64,000 nucleotides of DNA from assembly GCF_001857965.1 (NCBI RefSeq), contig NZ_CP017774.1:1426001-1490000 (forward strand). The letters run 5' to 3'. Of the stretch, positions 25,792 through 34,881 are shown piece after piece. Origin of the DNA: Flavobacterium commune (GTDB lineage: Bacteria > Bacteroidota > Bacteroidia > Flavobacteriales > Flavobacteriaceae). Below the pieces are notes generated by a model that had not been told where the DNA came from, did no database searches, and saw only the letters and a list, made by a program, of their open reading frames with translations. A program made the translations under genes and the position numbers. How positions within the stretch are numbered: the stretch's first letter is position 1; the number at the start of each line of letters is the position of its first letter.

Positions 25792-26670
25792 ATGAACAAT
25801 GCAAAACCCAAACTGGCTTTAGCACTTGGAATACTTTGTATTTCCATCTTTCCTATTTTGGTTCGTTTACAATTAACTAACGGATTGATTTCTGCTTTTT
25901 ACAGAATGTTTATTGCTGCGGTCTTATTAATTCCTTACGTTATTCTCAGCAAAAAATTCAAATTACCACCTACGAGAACAACATTACTTGCAGTAGTCTG
26001 CGGAATTGTATTTGCAACTGATATTGCCATTTGGAATATTGCCATTCAAAAATCGAGTGCAACCCAAGCTACTTTATTGGCTAATTTATCCCCTGTTTGG
26101 GTGGGTATAGGTTCGTTTTTGATTTTAAAAAACAAACCCTCGGTTAACTTTTGGATTGGAACCGCAATCGCCCTTATGGGAATGGTAACTTTAGTAGGTT
26201 TTGAAACTTTTGCCCAACTCAACTTTGACCTGGCCTTTGTACTCGCTCTTTTATCCGGAATGCTTTATGCTACTTATATATTAATCAGCAAGAACATCTT
26301 ATCCCGGGTTGACATACTCTCTTTTATGAGTATTGTTCTGGTTTCTTCGAGTCTGTTTTTAGCCTTGGTTTGCGGAATTACGGAGGAAAACTTTAGTGGT
26401 TTTTCAAACACCGCCTGGTTGGTTTTGTTTATTCAGGGTGCTGTTTGTCAACTGACCGCTTGGCTGTTAATCAGTTATTCGACCCAACATTTACAAGCCA
26501 CAAGAGTTTCACTGAGTTTATTAGGACAAGCCGTTTTGGCGACATTACTTGCCTGGTTATTTTTAGACGAAAAAATGAGCTGGCTCAGGATTATCGGTGC
26601 CGTTTTTCTACTTTTAGGAATTCGAATCACATTTTATAATAAACCAATCGGTTTTAAAAAATCCAGATAA
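25792..26670 (+). CDS. EamA-type DMT superfamily transporter
   Basis: A 292-residue integral membrane protein with about ten hydrophobic segments arranged as two EamA repeats (about 8-140 and 148-285). The pattern PVWVGIGSFLILKNKPS closes the first repeat and LAWLFLDEKMSW the second, the usual EamA signature. Members export metabolites or amino acids; the substrate is unknown. It starts 23 bases after the metG terminator. Confidence 0.88.
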   Translation: MNNAKPKLALALGILCISIFPILVRLQLTNGLISAFYRMFIAAVLLIPYVILSKKFKLPPTRTTLLAVVCGIVFATDIAIWNIAIQKSSATQATLLANLSPVWVGIGSFLILKNKPSVNFWIGTAIALMGMVTLVGFETFAQLNFDLAFVLALLSGMLYATYILISKNILSRVDILSFMSIVLVSSSLFLALVCGITEENFSGFSNTAWLVLFIQGAVCQLTAWLLISYSTQHLQATRVSLSLLGQAVLATLLAWLFLDEKMSWLRIIGAVFLLLGIRITFYNKPIGFKKSR

Positions 26671-26742
26671 ACACATCTTTCTTTATAGTCACTTTTTTTT
26701 GAAATAAATCATCAAAATAATTTTTTGATTTAAGAAAAATAA

Positions 26743-26750
26743 TACTTTTG
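26743..26750 (+). promoter_or_regulatory. -7 element upstream of exported CsgG/TolB-like protein gene
   Basis: TACTTTTG fits TAnnTTTG, 31 bases before the ATG. An upstream TTG at 26725-26727 is only 15 bases away, shorter than the usual spacing. Confidence 0.5.
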
Positions 26751-26781
26751 CGACGTATTAATTATCTTAATAAACCAAAAC

Positions 26782-27420
26782 ATGAAAAAAATTACTCTAT
26801 TTATTTGCCTGATTGTAACTACAATAATTCAAGCGCAATCAAGTAAGCAGATTTTTGAATCTCCAAAATTAAAAGAAGCCATTTCAACACACAAAACGGT
26901 AGCTGTATTACCATTTAAATCAACCATCTCATACAAAAGGCTTCCAAAGAATTTTAATCCGGAAACCAATGCCGAAGAGGAAAAAAAATCAGCGCTTAGC
27001 TTACAATCAGGACTATACACTTATTTATTAAGAAAATCATCAGATTATTCAGTTTCAGTTCAGGATCCTGAAAGAACTAATATTCTATTGAAACAAAATG
27101 GGAGTTTTGATAAACTTGACGAATTGACTCCAGATGCATTAGCAAAAATACTTGGTGTTGACGCTGTAATTAAATGTTCTTATGCTTATCAAAAAACAGG
27201 TAGCGAAGGTGGTGCAATTGTAAAAAGCTTACTAATTGGTTTTGGAACAGGAAAAGTAGCCACTTCTGATTTGACTATGAATCTTTATAATGCCAAAGAC
27301 GGAGATTTATTATGGCGTTTTTACAAGCAAATGGATGAAGATGTAATGAGTAATCCTCAAGCTATGATGGAACACATGATGCGAAAAGTGGGGCGCAATT
27401 TCCCTTACGAAAAAAGTTAA
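26782..27420 (+). CDS. Exported protein of unknown function, CsgG/TolB-N-like fold suspected
   Basis: A 212-residue protein with a signal peptide (about 1-19, ending IIQAQ). The segment KTVAVLPFKSTISY (about 38-51) followed by a helix and a predicted ligand-free alpha/beta core resembles the start of CsgG/LpoB/TolB-N-like domains. KLDELTPDALAKILGVDAVIKCSYAY (about 112-137) fits the conserved middle part of such folds. A central Gly-rich stretch and the ending WRFYKQ are seen in periplasmic or lipoprotein relatives. There is no lipobox Cys. The actual role is unknown. A terminator follows at 27442-27466. Confidence 0.7.
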   Translation: MKKITLFICLIVTTIIQAQSSKQIFESPKLKEAISTHKTVAVLPFKSTISYKRLPKNFNPETNAEEEKKSALSLQSGLYTYLLRKSSDYSVSVQDPERTNILLKQNGSFDKLDELTPDALAKILGVDAVIKCSYAYQKTGSEGGAIVKSLLIGFGTGKVATSDLTMNLYNAKDGDLLWRFYKQMDEDVMSNPQAMMEHMMRKVGRNFPYEKS

Positions 27421-27441
27421 TTTGTTTTTTAAACATACACT

Positions 27442-27466
27442 AAAAGAGGCTCATTTGGCCTCTTTT
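27442..27466 (+). terminator. Terminator after 26782-27420
   Basis: 9-bp perfect stem AAAAGAGGC/GCCTCTTTT with a T-rich tail. Confidence 0.85.
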
Positions 27467-27527
27467 GTTTTTTAAAGAAATGATTTCTTTAAAAGAAAAT
27501 AAATCCCGAATTTGCAATAAAAATTAA

Positions 27528-28220
27528 ATGATTATGTCTTTCAAAGTAATTGCCTTCGATGCCGATGATACCTTGTTTGTCAACGAAACCTATTTTTCAG
27601 AAACAGAAGAAAAATTTTGTGAATTAATGAGTGATTACCTGTCCCAACAAGGTCTTGCGCAAGAGCTTTTCAGAATAGAAATTGCTAATTTAAAAATCTA
27701 CGGTTATGGCATTAAAGCATACATCCTTTCTATGATTGAGGCCGCAATGACTATTTCAAACAACACCATTTCGGTTGAAGTTATCGAAAAAATTATACAA
27801 TATGGCAAAGAACTATTGGAAAAACCTATTGTACTCTTAGACGGTGTTGAAGAAACCCTGGCTGCCTTACATGGAAAATACAAACTAGTCGTAGCTACCA
27901 AAGGCGATTTGCTGGATCAGAGACGTAAATTACACAATTCAGGATTGGGAAAATATTTCCATCATATCGAAGTAATGTCAGACAAACAGGAACAGGATTA
28001 TCTGGATCTGATTAAACGTTTGGAAATTAAACCCTCAGAATTCTTCATGATAGGTAATTCCTTAAAATCAGATGTTTTACCGGTTTTAGCCATAGGCGGA
28101 CACGCAGCTCATGTTCCTTTTCACACCACCTGGGCACATGAAAAAATTGATCACGAAGTGAAACATGAAAACTTTAGTGCTTTTGAAAAAATTACTGAAG
28201 TTTTGAAAAAATTAAAATAA
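27528..28220 (+). CDS. HAD-superfamily hydrolase
   Basis: A 230-residue HAD hydrolase. Motif I is FDADDTL (Asp10 or nearby as nucleophile), motif II lies around VVATKGD and motif III/IV around MIGNSLKSDVLPVLAIGG. The helical cap between motif I and II is of the phosphoglycolate-phosphatase type. The substrate is probably a small phosphorylated metabolite, but cannot be named. Two starts are possible (first ATG at 27528, second at 27534); they differ by two residues. Confidence 0.88.
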   Translation: MIMSFKVIAFDADDTLFVNETYFSETEEKFCELMSDYLSQQGLAQELFRIEIANLKIYGYGIKAYILSMIEAAMTISNNTISVEVIEKIIQYGKELLEKPIVLLDGVEETLAALHGKYKLVVATKGDLLDQRRKLHNSGLGKYFHHIEVMSDKQEQDYLDLIKRLEIKPSEFFMIGNSLKSDVLPVLAIGGHAAHVPFHTTWAHEKIDHEVKHENFSAFEKITEVLKKLK

Positions 28221-28279
28221 TGAGATAAACTAAAAAAACGGAATAGTTATTGTACGTAAAAACATATGAAAAATAGCGT

Positions 28280-29791
28280 ATGAAAAAATTATTCCAGTTT
28301 TTGTTTTTATTTTATTCATCAATATTGTTAAGTCAAACACTATTGACTTCTCATCCTATAGATTTTAAAAAATCAAAAAAAAACAATAAGAAACCAAATA
28401 TTGAGAAATTAAGAACACTTAATGAAGTAGCACTCTCTGCAACATCTGATTTTAAAAATTCGGAAGAAAACAATCAAATTCTAAATATTGAAAATGAAAA
28501 AACACATGATGTATTCGTTTTTATAAAGGATATTGAGAAGATTACAATTTTAAAATATAATCGAGCATTATTCTTAAAAAGTGAGTATGTGTTTCCTCTA
28601 CAAAATTTAGCAGATAAATCAATAATAGGATGCAGTTTTGGCCAGGATGGAAATCCGACTATTTATTTCTCGTCTAATATAATTGAGAATGTATCGCCAT
28701 TAGTTTTGATTTCAATTTTAAAATGCAACTTAGAAAATAAAACACATACAATTTCCGATTTTAAATTTCCGGCTAATGAGGTTGCTGTAACAGTATTTCA
28801 GATGAATAATTCATTTCATATTCTGGCGAAACACAGAATTATGCAAGGATTAATCGTTTATACTTTTCAGGATACTAAAGTAGCAAAGAAAGGATTTGAT
28901 TTTTCTTCTTTAACTTTTCAGCATAAAAATGGCAAAATGCTAAGATTTAATAATCTAATAAAAAATTATCCTATTGAAAAAATAGATGTTCATGATTATA
29001 ATCCTTTGGACAAAGCTGTTAAAGTAAGTAAGCTTTATATTCAGAAAAATCACATTGTTCTAACATTCGATTATAATCCAAAACTAACTCAGGCATTTGA
29101 TATTGATATAGAAAATCAAGAACTAATAGAGAAAAACTTTCCTCAAACGGTTCTTCAAGATCCAAAAAAGATGAGTAATTCTTTTTATCAGGATGGTAAG
29201 CTTTATCAAATTAATACAAGTAAATCAGAACTTTTACTGGATATAAAAGATTTTAATTCGGATCAAACTTTAAAAACCATTAGAGTTTTAAGTGAAGATG
29301 ATAAAAGATCTAAAGATGTTCCTTTATTCATTCAAATAGACTCAAGAAAACCTGGTGAAATAAGAAGTCCTAAAAGATTTTTGCAACATTTACAGACTTT
29401 AGATATAGGTTTGTCCGTGTTTAAAAATAAAGAAAATACGTTGGTTACTTTTGGAGGAGTTCCAGTAATTAAAAAACAAGGGGCTTCATTTCGAAATCAA
29501 ACTTATATAGTGAATAGATATGAAGAAGATGACCCGTATTTTAATGCAGAGTTTTCAACAATAGAACACTTTAAATCCGTTTACTTTCCACGTATATTAG
29601 ATCATAATTTTGAATTTATAAATCAGGAACAGCCGCCGATAGGGATTGATAAGTTGTACTATTTTTTAGATATGAATAAAAAAATAACAATAAAGAATAT
29701 ATCAAAATATAATGATTATTATATTCTGGGTTATTATGATTTTGAGTCAAAACAATTTATAATGCGTAAATTTACTGACGGATTCAATTGA
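28280..29791 (+). CDS. Exported protein of unknown function (503 aa)
   Basis: A 503-residue protein with a clear signal peptide (about 1-19, ending ILLSQ). The remainder is Lys/Asn/Phe-rich, with many predicted beta strands and no membrane segment, lipobox or motif I can assign. The base composition looks more AT-rich than the flanking HAD and ferritin genes, and many codons end in A or T, which hints at an accessory or fast-evolving gene. It stands alone between the HAD gene and ferritin. I cannot name a family. Confidence 0.7.
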   Translation: MKKLFQFLFLFYSSILLSQTLLTSHPIDFKKSKKNNKKPNIEKLRTLNEVALSATSDFKNSEENNQILNIENEKTHDVFVFIKDIEKITILKYNRALFLKSEYVFPLQNLADKSIIGCSFGQDGNPTIYFSSNIIENVSPLVLISILKCNLENKTHTISDFKFPANEVAVTVFQMNNSFHILAKHRIMQGLIVYTFQDTKVAKKGFDFSSLTFQHKNGKMLRFNNLIKNYPIEKIDVHDYNPLDKAVKVSKLYIQKNHIVLTFDYNPKLTQAFDIDIENQELIEKNFPQTVLQDPKKMSNSFYQDGKLYQINTSKSELLLDIKDFNSDQTLKTIRVLSEDDKRSKDVPLFIQIDSRKPGEIRSPKRFLQHLQTLDIGLSVFKNKENTLVTFGGVPVIKKQGASFRNQTYIVNRYEEDDPYFNAEFSTIEHFKSVYFPRILDHNFEFINQEQPPIGIDKLYYFLDMNKKITIKNISKYNDYYILGYYDFESKQFIMRKFTDGFN

Positions 29792-29917
29792 TAAAAAAAA
29801 GGAATTGAGTTAAATAGATTAAAACTATTGTTGTATAAAAATCAAATAAGCTTACACCAATGGTTTTTATACGATTTTTAGTAACTTTACTCCACGTTTA
29901 ACAAAAAACTCTCGATC

Positions 29918-30436
29918 ATGTTATCAAAAAATATAGAAACTGCATTAAACAAGCAAATCCGCATTGAAGCCGAATCTTCACAAACTTATTTATCAATGGC
30001 TTGTTGGGCAGAAGCAAACGGACTCGAAGGAATTGCACAATTTATGTATGCTCAATCCGACGAAGAACGCGCTCACATGCTTAAATTAATTAAATATGTA
30101 AACGAACGTGGCGGACACGCACAAATCACCGATTTGAAAGCTCCTAAAACGACTTATACTACTTTCAAAGAAATGTTTGAAGCATTATACCAACACGAAA
30201 TTTTCGTTTCTGATTCTATTAACGAATTGGTTCATATCACTTTTTCCGAAAAAGATTATGCTACTCACAACTTCTTACAATGGTATGTTTCTGAACAAAT
30301 CGAAGAAGAGGCTACAGCTAAAACTATTTTGGATAAAATCAACCTAATTGGTGACGACAAAGGAGGATTGTACTTGTTTGATCGTGATATTCAGCAACTA
30401 ACCGTAACAAGCTCTGTTGCTATAAATCCAAAATAA
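29918..30436 (+). CDS. Ferritin
   Basis: A 172-residue non-haem ferritin that stores iron as ferric mineral in a 24-mer cage. Ferroxidase ligands are visible: Glu17 in RIEAESSQTY, and Glu50 with His53 in DEERAHM. Further Glu residues in the second helix pair (EQIEEEATA, about 128-136) complete the site. The length and helical pattern are those of bacterial FtnA. No haem-binding Met of bacterioferritin is evident. Its nearness to the suf genes (18 kb) is not close enough to imply an operon. Confidence 0.95.
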   Translation: MLSKNIETALNKQIRIEAESSQTYLSMACWAEANGLEGIAQFMYAQSDEERAHMLKLIKYVNERGGHAQITDLKAPKTTYTTFKEMFEALYQHEIFVSDSINELVHITFSEKDYATHNFLQWYVSEQIEEEATAKTILDKINLIGDDKGGLYLFDRDIQQLTVTSSVAINPK

Positions 30437-30482
30437 AAACGTTAAATTTTATTTAGAATACATAAAAATAATATTTTCTTTT

Positions 30483-30490
30483 TATATTTG
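30483..30490 (+). promoter_or_regulatory. -7 element upstream of Lys/Cys-rich small protein
   Basis: TATATTTG matches TAnnTTTG and lies 25 bases before the GTG start of the 61-aa gene. No clear -33 TTG is seen. Confidence 0.55.
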
Positions 30491-30515
30491 CCTCAGTTTT
30501 AAAGCAAAAGCAAAG

Positions 30516-30701
30516 GTGAGCAAAAAGGACAAAGAGAAAGAGAAGAAAAGCAAGAAGAAAGACAAAAAGAAAAAAGAAGCTCTTAATGTCATCAAAAAAG
30601 TGGAAAACTGTAAATCTTCCTGTTGCGAAAAATTCAAAAAATCAGAAAACAAACGTTGCAAACGTTGTCCTATGTATGATTTGATCCAAAAAGTAGCCTA
30701 A
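30516..30701 (+). CDS. Lys-rich, Cys-rich small protein (61 aa)
   Basis: A 61-residue product from a GTG start. The first 20 residues are almost all Lys, Glu and Asp. The C-terminal half carries five Cys: Cys32, Cys36 and Cys37 (C-x3-C-C) and Cys48 and Cys51 (C-x2-C), a pattern that could bind Zn or an Fe-S cluster. A promoter-like element upstream and a strong terminator right after support a real independent gene. I know no named family. Proximity to ferritin is suggestive of metal biology but not proof. Confidence 0.65.
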   Translation: MSKKDKEKEKKSKKKDKKKKEALNVIKKVENCKSSCCEKFKKSENKRCKRCPMYDLIQKVA

Positions 30702-30712
30702 TTTTATATAGA

Positions 30713-30742
30713 AAAACCCATTCGTCGCCGCGAATGGGTTTT
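30713..30742 (+). terminator. Terminator after 61-aa gene
   Basis: Perfect 12-bp stem AAAACCCATTCG/CGAATGGGTTTT (30713-30724/30731-30742) with a T-rich tail. Confidence 0.9.
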
Positions 30743-30787
30743 GTGTTTTTACCCAGAATCCACATTAGATTTTTTTTGTTTTTTTGT

Positions 30788-30850
30788 CTCGCAGATTATC
30801 GCAGATTTTATGCTTAAAAAATCCGTTTGAATCCGTTTAATCTGTGTTCC
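30788..30850. repeat. Degenerate intergenic repeat (CGCAGATT/AATCCGTTT words)
   Basis: Tandem words CGCAGATTATCGCAGATTTT and AATCCGTTTGAATCCGTTT followed by AATCTGTG. Related words recur at 45626-45716. No coding potential. Confidence 0.5.
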
Positions 30851-30894
30851 AATGCGTAATCCAGATTTATAAACTTGTCGTTTCAAGACCATAA

Positions 30895-30932
30895 AAAAAG
30901 TCGCTTACTAACTTTATAATAAGCGACTTTTT
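30895..30932 (-). terminator. Terminator of ornithine-lipid acyltransferase gene
   Basis: Perfect 13-bp stem AAAAAGTCGCTTA/TAAGCGACTTTTT; reading on the minus strand it ends in T-run. Confidence 0.9.
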
Positions 30933-30947
30933 CTATATCAAAAGAGT

Positions 30948-32753
30948 TTACAACTCCCCTTTTTCGTTAATTTTCCTTTCCAGTTCAGCCTGAAACTCTT
31001 CCATTACCGGCTTCATGGTACTTTCAGGAATATCGGCAATTCTGATATACATTAAGCCATCAACAGCATTATTAAATAATGGATCAACATTAAAAGCAAC
31101 CACTTTTGCATTTTGCTTGATGTATTTTTTAATCAACACAGGCAAACGTAAAATCCCAGGTTCTAATTCGTCTATAATTTTGTCAAACTTATTCAAATCG
31201 GCTTCGGTTTCATTGAAGATGAAATCCTTGTCGGCATCTTTTAGTTTTACTTTGTAGGCTTTCTTGGGATGAATGTATTGTGCAATATAGGGATCGTAAT
31301 AATTCGATTTCATAAACTCAATCATCAACGATTTTGAAAAATCAGAAAATTGATTACTAATACTCACGCCGCCAATAAGGTATTTATGTTCCGGAAAACG
31401 CAATGTTGTATGGATAATTCCTTTCCAAAGCAAGAACAGCGGCATTGGTTTTTGCTGATATTCTTTGATGATAAAAGCACGTCCCATCTCGATAGACTGG
31501 TGCATGGTTTCAAACAATTCGGGTTCAAAACGGAAAAGTTCATTCAAATAAAAACCTTCAATTCCATGCTTAGGGTAAATTTCTGAACCCAATCCCATCC
31601 TGTAAGCACCTGCAATTTTTTTAGCTTCATCATCCCACAAAAACAAATGGTGGTAGTATTGATCAAACTTGTCTAAATCAATCGATTCATTAGTTCCTTC
31701 TCCTACTTCTCTAAAGGTAATTTCGCGCAAACGACCTATTTCATGCAAAATACTCGGAATTTTGTTGGCCTGTGCAAAAAACACTTCGTAATTCTTACTT
31801 TGCAACAATCGGCAATCGGTATCTCTTAAAGCATTTACCTCCGAAATTATTTTTTCTCCATTGGCAGGATTCGCTATTTCTTTAGGATTTCGGGTGATTT
31901 TTAGACTCGAAGGAGTAAGCAATTTGCTTTCTTTTTCAAAAGGATTAGCCAGCATATAGGTTTTCTTTCTCAGGAATTCCGAATAAGCTTCGATGCTTTC
32001 GTATTCGTTTTGTTCAGCAACCGAAATAGGTTTCCCAATTCTGACTTTAATTACTCTGTTTTTTTGACTAAACAATTCCGAAGGCAATTTAGCCGTGCGC
32101 AAAGTCCCGCTGATTTTAGAAAGAATGTAAAAAAGACGACTGTTTTTGGCATGAAAATAAATTGGAACAACAGGAACCTGTGCTTTTCTGATTACTTTGA
32201 TAGCACCTTCTTCCCAGGGTTTGTCCACAACAAGTTGTCCGTCTTTATAACTGGAAACTTCTCCGGCAGGAAACATTCCCAGTGGTTTCCCATCACTTAA
32301 ATGACGTAAGGTTTCTTTGATTCCTAACACACTGGATTTGGCATCCTTATGATTTTCAAAAGGATTTACCGGCATGATGTATTGCTTTAAAGGAGCAATT
32401 CTATGCAATAAAAAATTGGCAATAATCTTAAAATTTGGCTCTCTTTCAAGCATTAATTTCAATAACAAAATACCATCAATTCCTCCAAGCGGATGATTAG
32501 AAATGGTGATATAAGCTCCGTCTTTAGGTAAACGTTTATAATCTTCTTCGGGAATTTCGAATTTTATCTGCAAGTCGTCCACAATTCCATTTAAGAAATC
32601 AATTTCTTTTAAATGTTTGTTGCGGTTATACACTTTATTTAAAGTGGAAATTTTCAGTACTTTCATTAATAGCCAACCTGATAAAGTCCCTAATGCTCCG
32701 TATTTCTCAACATTGATTGCTTTTGCAACTTCTTTGGCCGTAACTAAACCCAT
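30948..32753 (-). CDS. olsF: Bifunctional acyltransferase, OlsF-type ornithine lipid synthase
   Basis: A 601-residue two-domain protein. Residues about 60-280 form a PlsC-like O-acyltransferase: NHPLGGID at 86-93 stands in for the NHX4D motif and FPAGE near 168 for the FPEG motif. Residues about 320-560 form an OlsB/hemolysin-like N-acyltransferase of the GNAT fold (FLWDDEAKKIAGAYRMGLG). This domain order and length match OlsF, which makes ornithine lipids and is reported from Serratia and Flavobacterium johnsoniae. In other Bacteroidota related enzymes make glycine lipids, so the amino acid specificity is inferred. Likely acts at the cytoplasmic membrane. Confidence 0.75.
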   Translation of the reverse strand: MGLVTAKEVAKAINVEKYGALGTLSGWLLMKVLKISTLNKVYNRNKHLKEIDFLNGIVDDLQIKFEIPEEDYKRLPKDGAYITISNHPLGGIDGILLLKLMLEREPNFKIIANFLLHRIAPLKQYIMPVNPFENHKDAKSSVLGIKETLRHLSDGKPLGMFPAGEVSSYKDGQLVVDKPWEEGAIKVIRKAQVPVVPIYFHAKNSRLFYILSKISGTLRTAKLPSELFSQKNRVIKVRIGKPISVAEQNEYESIEAYSEFLRKKTYMLANPFEKESKLLTPSSLKITRNPKEIANPANGEKIISEVNALRDTDCRLLQSKNYEVFFAQANKIPSILHEIGRLREITFREVGEGTNESIDLDKFDQYYHHLFLWDDEAKKIAGAYRMGLGSEIYPKHGIEGFYLNELFRFEPELFETMHQSIEMGRAFIIKEYQQKPMPLFLLWKGIIHTTLRFPEHKYLIGGVSISNQFSDFSKSLMIEFMKSNYYDPYIAQYIHPKKAYKVKLKDADKDFIFNETEADLNKFDKIIDELEPGILRLPVLIKKYIKQNAKVVAFNVDPLFNNAVDGLMYIRIADIPESTMKPVMEEFQAELERKINEKGEL

Positions 32754-32967
32754 TTACTTTTTATTTTTTTTGAGAGAAAAACAAAGATAGAAAAAAACTC
32801 CATTATCCGACTATGAGCCTAATTTGATTTTAAAGCAAATTCAGTATTAAAAAAACACTGAATCGACAAAATAAATGCAGTCAATATTTTAAAACAACAA
32901 CAAAACATTTTCTAAATTAGACTATAACCTTAAGAAAGTTTTATAATCCGACCGATTTATTTTTTAG

Positions 32968-32975
32968 TATTTTTG
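32968..32975 (+). promoter_or_regulatory. -7 promoter element of exonuclease III gene
   Basis: TATTTTTG matches TAnnTTTG, 21 bases before the ATG. Confidence 0.6.
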
Positions 32976-32996
32976 GGAATCAAAAAAAGAAAATGA

Positions 32997-33761
32997 ATGA
33001 GAATTGTATCTTATAATGTCAATGGAATTCGGGCAGCAATTTCAAAGGGATTAATTAATTGGTTAGAACTGGCAAAACCGGATGTGGTTTGCCTTCAGGA
33101 AATTAAAGCTACCCCGGATCAACTTCCGTTGTTAGACTTTGAATTAGTAGGTTACCCTTATCATTATTGGTTTCCGGCCACTAAAAAAGGCTATAGTGGT
33201 GTTGCCATTTTATCAAAAATAAAACCCAACAACGTAGTTTATGGTACCGGAATTGAGCACATGGACTTCGAAGGAAGAACTGTTCGCGTGGATTTTGATG
33301 ATTTTTCGGTTATGAGTTTGTATTTGCCATCGGGAACTAATATCGAAAGACTCAATCATAAATTCATGTTTATGGATGATTTCCAAAACTATATCAATAA
33401 TTTAAAAAAGGAAATTCCGAATTTGATTATTTGCGGCGATTATAATATTTGTCACGAAGCCATAGATATTCACGATCCTGTTAGAAACGCAAAAGTCTCT
33501 GGTTTTCTTCCCGAAGAACGTGCCTGGCTGGATGCTTTTTTGAAAAATGGATTTATTGACAGTTTCCGATTTTTAAACAAAGAACCCGGCAATTATTCCT
33601 GGTGGACGGTGCGTGTAAAAACCGCAAGAGAAGACAACAAAGGTTGGCGTATTGATTATTGCCTGGTAAGCGAACCATTGAAAGACAGAATCAAGAAAGC
33701 ACTTATTTTGCCCGAAGCAAAACATTCTGACCATTGTCCCGTTCTTGTAGATATAGAATAA
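32997..33761 (+). CDS. xth: Exodeoxyribonuclease III
   Basis: A 254-residue AP endonuclease/exonuclease of the ExoIII family, acting in base-excision repair. Motifs: NVNGIRAA (7-14), LQEIKA with Glu34, GDYNICH with the catalytic Asp/Asn pair (about 151-157), WWTVR, and the C-terminal RIDYCLVS and SDHCPV (Asp and His of the active site). It is a normal length with no fusion. Its start ATG lies 21 bases after a good -7 element. The OmpA-like lipoprotein gene follows 65 bases downstream. Confidence 0.95.
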   Translation: MRIVSYNVNGIRAAISKGLINWLELAKPDVVCLQEIKATPDQLPLLDFELVGYPYHYWFPATKKGYSGVAILSKIKPNNVVYGTGIEHMDFEGRTVRVDFDDFSVMSLYLPSGTNIERLNHKFMFMDDFQNYINNLKKEIPNLIICGDYNICHEAIDIHDPVRNAKVSGFLPEERAWLDAFLKNGFIDSFRFLNKEPGNYSWWTVRVKTAREDNKGWRIDYCLVSEPLKDRIKKALILPEAKHSDHCPVLVDIE

Positions 33762-33826
33762 ATAGCAATTTCAATGGAAATAGCAATGACAAAAAAACAA
33801 TTAGGTTTCAATAAAATTAAATAAAA

Positions 33827-34768
33827 ATGATAAAAAAAATCTCCTTAGGCTTGTTAGTTTTAGCACTTTCGACCTCTTGTGTTTCTAAAAAAATATACAC
33901 TGATTTAGAAAACAAATACACCGATTTAAAGAAAGAAAACAGAAGCTTAGCTGATGAAAACGCCGATCTTTTAAAAACCAAAAATCAACTGGAATTAGAT
34001 CGTGATGCGCTAAATAACGAATTAAGCAAACTCAAATCTGAGCGTGATAAATTGACCGCCGACCAAAAAGCGCTAAACGAAAAAATGGCTCGTTTACAGG
34101 ATTCATACAATGCTTTGGAAAAAAACAGCAACGATGCGTTGCAGTCTAATTTGAAGAAAAACCGTGATTTATTAGCTGAATTAGAAGCCAAACAAAAAGC
34201 CTTAACAATCGAACAAGAACGCTTAAGTAAAAGCGCACAACGTTTGAAAGAGTTAGAGGATATGATTGCTGCCAAAGAAGCAACGATGCGAAAACTGAAA
34301 GAAACCTTATCAAAAGCCTTAAACGGATTTGAAGGCAAAGGATTGACCGTAGAACAAAAAAACGGAAAAGTGTATGTTTCTATGGAAAACAAATTACTTT
34401 TTAGTTCCGGAAGTTGGTCAGTAGGATCTGAAGGGAAAAAAGCAGTAGAAGAACTAGGAAAAGTTCTGGCTGATAATCCGGAGATTTCAGTACTTATTGA
34501 AGGGCATACCGATAATGTTCCTTATGGCGGTTCAGGCCCAATTGCTGATAACTGGGATTTATCGACTAAAAGAGCTACGGCTATCGTAGGGATCTTAAGT
34601 GAAAACCGAGGAATTGACAAAAAGAATTTGACCGCTGCCGGAAGAGGAGAATTTTCGCCTTTGGCCACTAATGAAACAGCTGATGGAAAAGCGAAAAACA
34701 GAAGAATTGAAATTATTTTGACACCAAGATTAGACGAAATTGCCGAAATGTTGAACGAAATCAACTAA
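33827..34768 (+). CDS. OmpA-family lipoprotein with coiled coil
   Basis: A 313-residue lipoprotein. Signal and Cys at LVLALSTSC (Cys about 18). Residues about 25-165 form a long coiled coil rich in Lys, Glu and Leu. The OmpA domain covers about 195-305 with the peptidoglycan-binding region LIEGHTDNVPYGG and NRRIEI. Such proteins tether the outer membrane to the cell wall. The coiled coil may let it span the periplasm. A terminator follows 20 bases after the stop. Confidence 0.9.
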   Translation: MIKKISLGLLVLALSTSCVSKKIYTDLENKYTDLKKENRSLADENADLLKTKNQLELDRDALNNELSKLKSERDKLTADQKALNEKMARLQDSYNALEKNSNDALQSNLKKNRDLLAELEAKQKALTIEQERLSKSAQRLKELEDMIAAKEATMRKLKETLSKALNGFEGKGLTVEQKNGKVYVSMENKLLFSSGSWSVGSEGKKAVEELGKVLADNPEISVLIEGHTDNVPYGGSGPIADNWDLSTKRATAIVGILSENRGIDKKNLTAAGRGEFSPLATNETADGKAKNRRIEIILTPRLDEIAEMLNEIN

Positions 34769-34787
34769 GCATTTTAAGTAAAAGTTA

Positions 34788-34820
34788 AAAAAGGTTCGAA
34801 GTACTGCTTTGAACCTTTTT
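34788..34820 (+). terminator. Terminator of OmpA-family gene
   Basis: 10-bp stem AAAAAGGTTC/GAACCTTTTT (34788-34797/34811-34820) ending in T. Confidence 0.85.
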
Positions 34821-34881
34821 GATTTAAATACTTTTCACGAACCTTTGTAACTTTGTTTTTTAACCTTTTTGAATAGATAAA

